This document shows positions 61,848 to 64,000 of a stretch of 64,000 bases of DNA, piece after piece (positions within the stretch are counted from its first letter, which is position 1; every line of letters starts with the position of its first letter). The stretch is from the NCBI GenBank assembly GCA_004563195.1, contig SFTJ01000009.1:28815-92814 (forward strand). The letters run 5' to 3'. This DNA comes from a bacterium. GTDB lineage: Bacteria > Bacteroidota > Bacteroidia > Bacteroidales > Muribaculaceae. The notes below the pieces were generated by a model that ran no database searches, was not told the DNA's origin, and saw only the letters and a list, made by a program, of their open reading frames with translations. Both the position numbers and the translations under genes were made by a program.

Positions 61848-63236
61848 ATGAAATGTAGAACTTTACTCTTTATGGCTACAGTGGCGCTTTCGAGCCTAAG
61901 CCTTTCGGCATTCAACTACAATGGTATTGAGTATGAAGCTGTCAGTGGTTCAACGGCTAAAGTATCGTCGGGAGTCAATGCCACCGGCGATGTCGTAATC
62001 CCCGAAACTGTCTACGACGGCGAAACTCCCTACACCGTAACGGAGCTTGCCAAGAGCTGCTTCCGCAGTGCACAAGTCAAATCGGTCACTTTGCCCTCTA
62101 CCGTCACTAAGATTGGTAGCAGCGCATTCAATAGCAGCACAGTAGAAACAGTGGTGCTCAACGAAGGTGTAACGAGCATCCCTCTCAACACGTTCTATGC
62201 TTGTGCCAATCTGAAAGAAATTACGCTCCCTACCTCTCTCAAGAGCATTGGCACGCTCGCTTTCTATCAATGCGTTGCGCTCAAATCTGTAAATATTCCT
62301 GAAGGTGTTACGCTCATCGATGATTGCGCTTTCAAGGAATGTACATCGCTCGAGTCGGTAAAATTACCTTCTACTTGCACCAAATATTATGAACAAACGT
62401 TCTCTAACTGCACTTCTCTCAAATCTATTACTATTCCTGAAGGCGTAACTGCAATTCCGGAAAGTTTTTGCTATATGTGTCTTTCCCTTGAGGAAATCAA
62501 CTTCCCAAGCACGCTCACCATTATCAAAAACGGTGCTTTCACCAATTGTGAATCGCTCAAGGAACTCAACTTGCCGGCCTCTTGCGCCACCATCAAAAAA
62601 CGTGCCTTTGCCAATTGTAATTCGCTAACCAACGTTGTACTTCCTGAAGGTGTCGTTACGCTTGAAAGCGATGTATTCTATGAATGCATCAATATGCGTT
62701 CCATTACACTTAGCTCCACTGTAGATGTGCTTGGTTTTGGCTCGCTCGGATGCTGGGAACTCCTGCCCGACAACACATATCGATGGGTATTTTCCGACAT
62801 TTACTGCAATGGCGATGTACCTCCACACTTTGAATACGACGATTATGCACGCCCCGAGCCCGATTTCTTCAGCCTTGAAAACTTCTCTGATGCACAAAAG
62901 TCGGCTTTCTACAATAGCATCACAATCCACGTACCCGACGAGGCTATCGATGCTTACAAGAATGCTGATATCTGGAAAAATTTCCCAAATATCGTTGGTT
63001 CTTTGACGGGTGTGAACACCACTTTTGCTTCACCTGCACCCTCTGTGAAATGTATGGCAGGCAATGTGGAGATTGATGGCCTCGCACAAGGCGACGTAGT
63101 AAGTATCTACACCACCGATGGCAAACAAGTGTACAGCACTATGGCTTCTGCACCTTCTGCCACTATCAATAATCTTCCTTCCGGTATCTTGATTGTGAAA
63201 GCAGGCTCCACTGCTTCCAAAGTGCTGGTGAAATAA
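61848..63236 (+). CDS. BspA-like leucine-rich-repeat protein with T9SS sorting domain
   Basis: The 462-residue product has a signal peptide (MKCRTLLFMATVALSSLSLS). Tandem LRR_5 repeats at about residues 65-290 follow the treponemal/BspA pattern, for example VTLPSTVTKIGSSAFNSSTV, LKEITLPTSLKSIGTLAFYQ and LKSITIPEGVTAIPESFCYM. The last 65 residues form a type A T9SS sorting domain (GDVVSIYTTDGKQVYSTMAS ... SKVLVK). It is therefore predicted to cross the outer membrane by T9SS and be attached to or released from the surface. BspA-like proteins bind fibronectin, fibrinogen or other bacteria. It has its own promoter and terminator. Confidence 0.93.
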   Translation: MKCRTLLFMATVALSSLSLSAFNYNGIEYEAVSGSTAKVSSGVNATGDVVIPETVYDGETPYTVTELAKSCFRSAQVKSVTLPSTVTKIGSSAFNSSTVETVVLNEGVTSIPLNTFYACANLKEITLPTSLKSIGTLAFYQCVALKSVNIPEGVTLIDDCAFKECTSLESVKLPSTCTKYYEQTFSNCTSLKSITIPEGVTAIPESFCYMCLSLEEINFPSTLTIIKNGAFTNCESLKELNLPASCATIKKRAFANCNSLTNVVLPEGVVTLESDVFYECINMRSITLSSTVDVLGFGSLGCWELLPDNTYRWVFSDIYCNGDVPPHFEYDDYARPEPDFFSLENFSDAQKSAFYNSITIHVPDEAIDAYKNADIWKNFPNIVGSLTGVNTTFASPAPSVKCMAGNVEIDGLAQGDVVSIYTTDGKQVYSTMASAPSATINNLPSGILIVKAGSTASKVLVK

Positions 63237-63259
63237 GCATCACAATTATTACAAAATAG

Positions 63260-63305
63260 GAGGATGTATCCACATCATTTTTAAGGATACATCCTCTTTC
63301 TTTTT
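63260..63305 (+). terminator. Rho-independent terminator of the LRR gene
   Basis: GAGGATGTATCC and GGATACATCCTC form a perfect 12-pair stem with a 13-base loop, followed by TTTCTTTTT. Confidence 0.85.
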
Positions 63306-63385
63306 CCCATCAGCATAGAGCGAATGTGTTTGTTAGCAACGCTTCATTTCGCTTTATCTCCTACGATTGGTTACATCTATTAATC

Positions 63386-63420
63386 CAAAAAGAGGGCGTA
63401 CCGCAGTGGCACGCCCTCTC
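63386..63420 (-). terminator. Rho-independent terminator of the pyruvate:ferredoxin oxidoreductase gene
   Basis: On the minus strand AGAGGGCGTGCC and GGTACGCCCTCT pair with one mismatch around ACTGC, followed by TTTTTGG. Confidence 0.82.
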
Positions 63421-63442
63421 CATTTTCTATGTTTGCTAATCA

Positions 63443-64000
63443 TTATTTAGCTTCAGGCTCAACACCCCATTGTTGTTGAGCTAAGCGGCGATAATTGTTG
63501 TAGCGCCATTGTGCATTTTCTTTGGCTGCTTTGAAGAGCTCTTCAGCTTCGTCGGGATATTGTTTCATCACGGAAGCGTAGCGCACTTCGCCCTTCAAGA
63601 AGTCGATGAAGTTGTCCCAATTCGGCTCTTTGCTGTCGAGTGTGAATGGATTCTTGCCTTCTGCTTCGAGAGCAGGGTTGTAGCGCCAGAGGTGCCAGTA
63701 ACCGCATGCCACGGCCTTCGCTTCTTCTGCTTGGCTCTTACCCATACCAGCCTTCAAACCGTGGTTGATACATGGAGCGTAAGCGATGATGAGTGATGGT
63801 CCATCGTATGCTTCTGCTTCACGAATTGCCTTGAGTGCTTGGGCATTGTCGGCACCCATAGCGATTTGAGCCACATATACATAACCGTAAGTAGAGGCAA
63901 TCAAACCGATGTCTTTCTTGCGAACACGCTTACCAGCAGCAGCAAACTTAGCGATAGCACCAATAGGAGTAGCCTTAGATGCTTGACCACCAGTGTTGGA
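63443..64000 (-). CDS. nifJ: Pyruvate:ferredoxin (flavodoxin) oxidoreductase, C-terminal part, 5' end beyond window
   Basis: PFOR oxidises pyruvate to acetyl-CoA and CO2, reducing ferredoxin, and is central to anaerobic fermentation. The frame is open to the window edge, giving the last 185 residues. These include the thiamine-diphosphate-domain motif SNTGGQASKATPIGAIAKFA, then VYVAQIAMGADNAQALKAIR, PSLIIAYAPCINHGLKAGMG and the C-terminal VRYASVMKQYPDEAEELFKA. This matches the end of the single-chain, roughly 1180-residue enzyme. Iron-sulfur domains lie outside the window. Confidence 0.95.
   Translation of the reverse strand, partial: SNTGGQASKATPIGAIAKFAAAGKRVRKKDIGLIASTYGYVYVAQIAMGADNAQALKAIREAEAYDGPSLIIAYAPCINHGLKAGMGKSQAEEAKAVACGYWHLWRYNPALEAEGKNPFTLDSKEPNWDNFIDFLKGEVRYASVMKQYPDEAEELFKAAKENAQWRYNNYRRLAQQQWGVEPEAK

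Noticed and set aside
1..64000. CRISPR arrays, insertion sequences, prophage or integrative elements.
   Set aside because: No regularly spaced repeats, transposase, integrase or phage genes were found; the gene content is mostly core chromosomal.

Overview
The window is chromosomal DNA from a member of the Bacteroidota, most likely order Bacteroidales. The evidence is promoters of the TTTG / TAnnTTTG type with no Shine-Dalgarno sites, two proteins ending in type IX secretion (T9SS) sorting domains, a BspA-like leucine-rich-repeat protein, a PorT-like beta-barrel, a class III fructose bisphosphatase, methylmalonyl-CoA mutase MutAB, class II ribonucleotide reductase and a Wza/Wzc exopolysaccharide locus. 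It could be Prevotellaceae or a relative, but no rRNA is present to decide this. No IS element, prophage, integrase or CRISPR array was seen, and no gene-free gap exceeds about 250 bases.

Layout. 1-12310 is mostly minus strand: a cut-off outer-membrane beta-barrel gene, a LysM/periplasmic-binding-fold protein, dnaG, mutB-mutA (succinate/propionate metabolism), pgk, and prfA-pyrF. 12506-25118 is mostly plus: carA-carB-trmN6, then (after a minus-strand dus) an ABC-F ATPase, an M13 peptidase and B12-dependent nrdJ. 25192-31575 has a Uup-like ABC-F gene, a tRNA-Glu(CTC), tcdA, and a minus-strand pair of a beta-propeller protein and a T9SS-exported cell-wall amidase that is split by a frameshift. 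31729-36273 has divergent lon and groES-groEL.

36463-49706 is one tightly packed exopolysaccharide operon of eleven genes: WecA-like initiating transferase, Wza, Wzc with a nine-fold Gly-Tyr tail, UDP-ManNAc dehydrogenase, two EpsG/Wzy-like membrane proteins, two glycosyltransferases, Wzx, an unknown probable alpha/alpha-toroid protein, and a WecG/TagA-type transferase. The WecA + WecC + WecG set predicts a lipid-linked GlcNAc-ManNAcA start, as in enterobacterial common antigen.

49767-52943 is fbp-luxS-mtnN (gluconeogenesis plus the activated methyl cycle / AI-2). 53145-58372 has a lipoprotein, two tandem paralogous exported proteins of unknown function, a DbpA-like helicase with a DEFD motif, a Sua5/YciO protein and a B3/B4-domain protein. 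58507-64000 has hisS, two Crp/Fnr regulators around a TSCPD protein, a T9SS-exported LRR protein, and the 3' end of pyruvate:ferredoxin oxidoreductase.

The most striking signal is regulatory. The 182-base gap between lon and groES holds two sigma-54 type -24/-12 elements (GG-N10-GC), one facing each way, and no CIRCE box. This suggests that protein quality control is under RpoN and an enhancer-binding activator here. Other points worth a look are the Gly-Tyr repeat in wzc, the frameshifted T9SS amidase, the unknown exopolysaccharide gene, and three promoters whose -7 element lies so close to the start codon that the mRNA should be leaderless.
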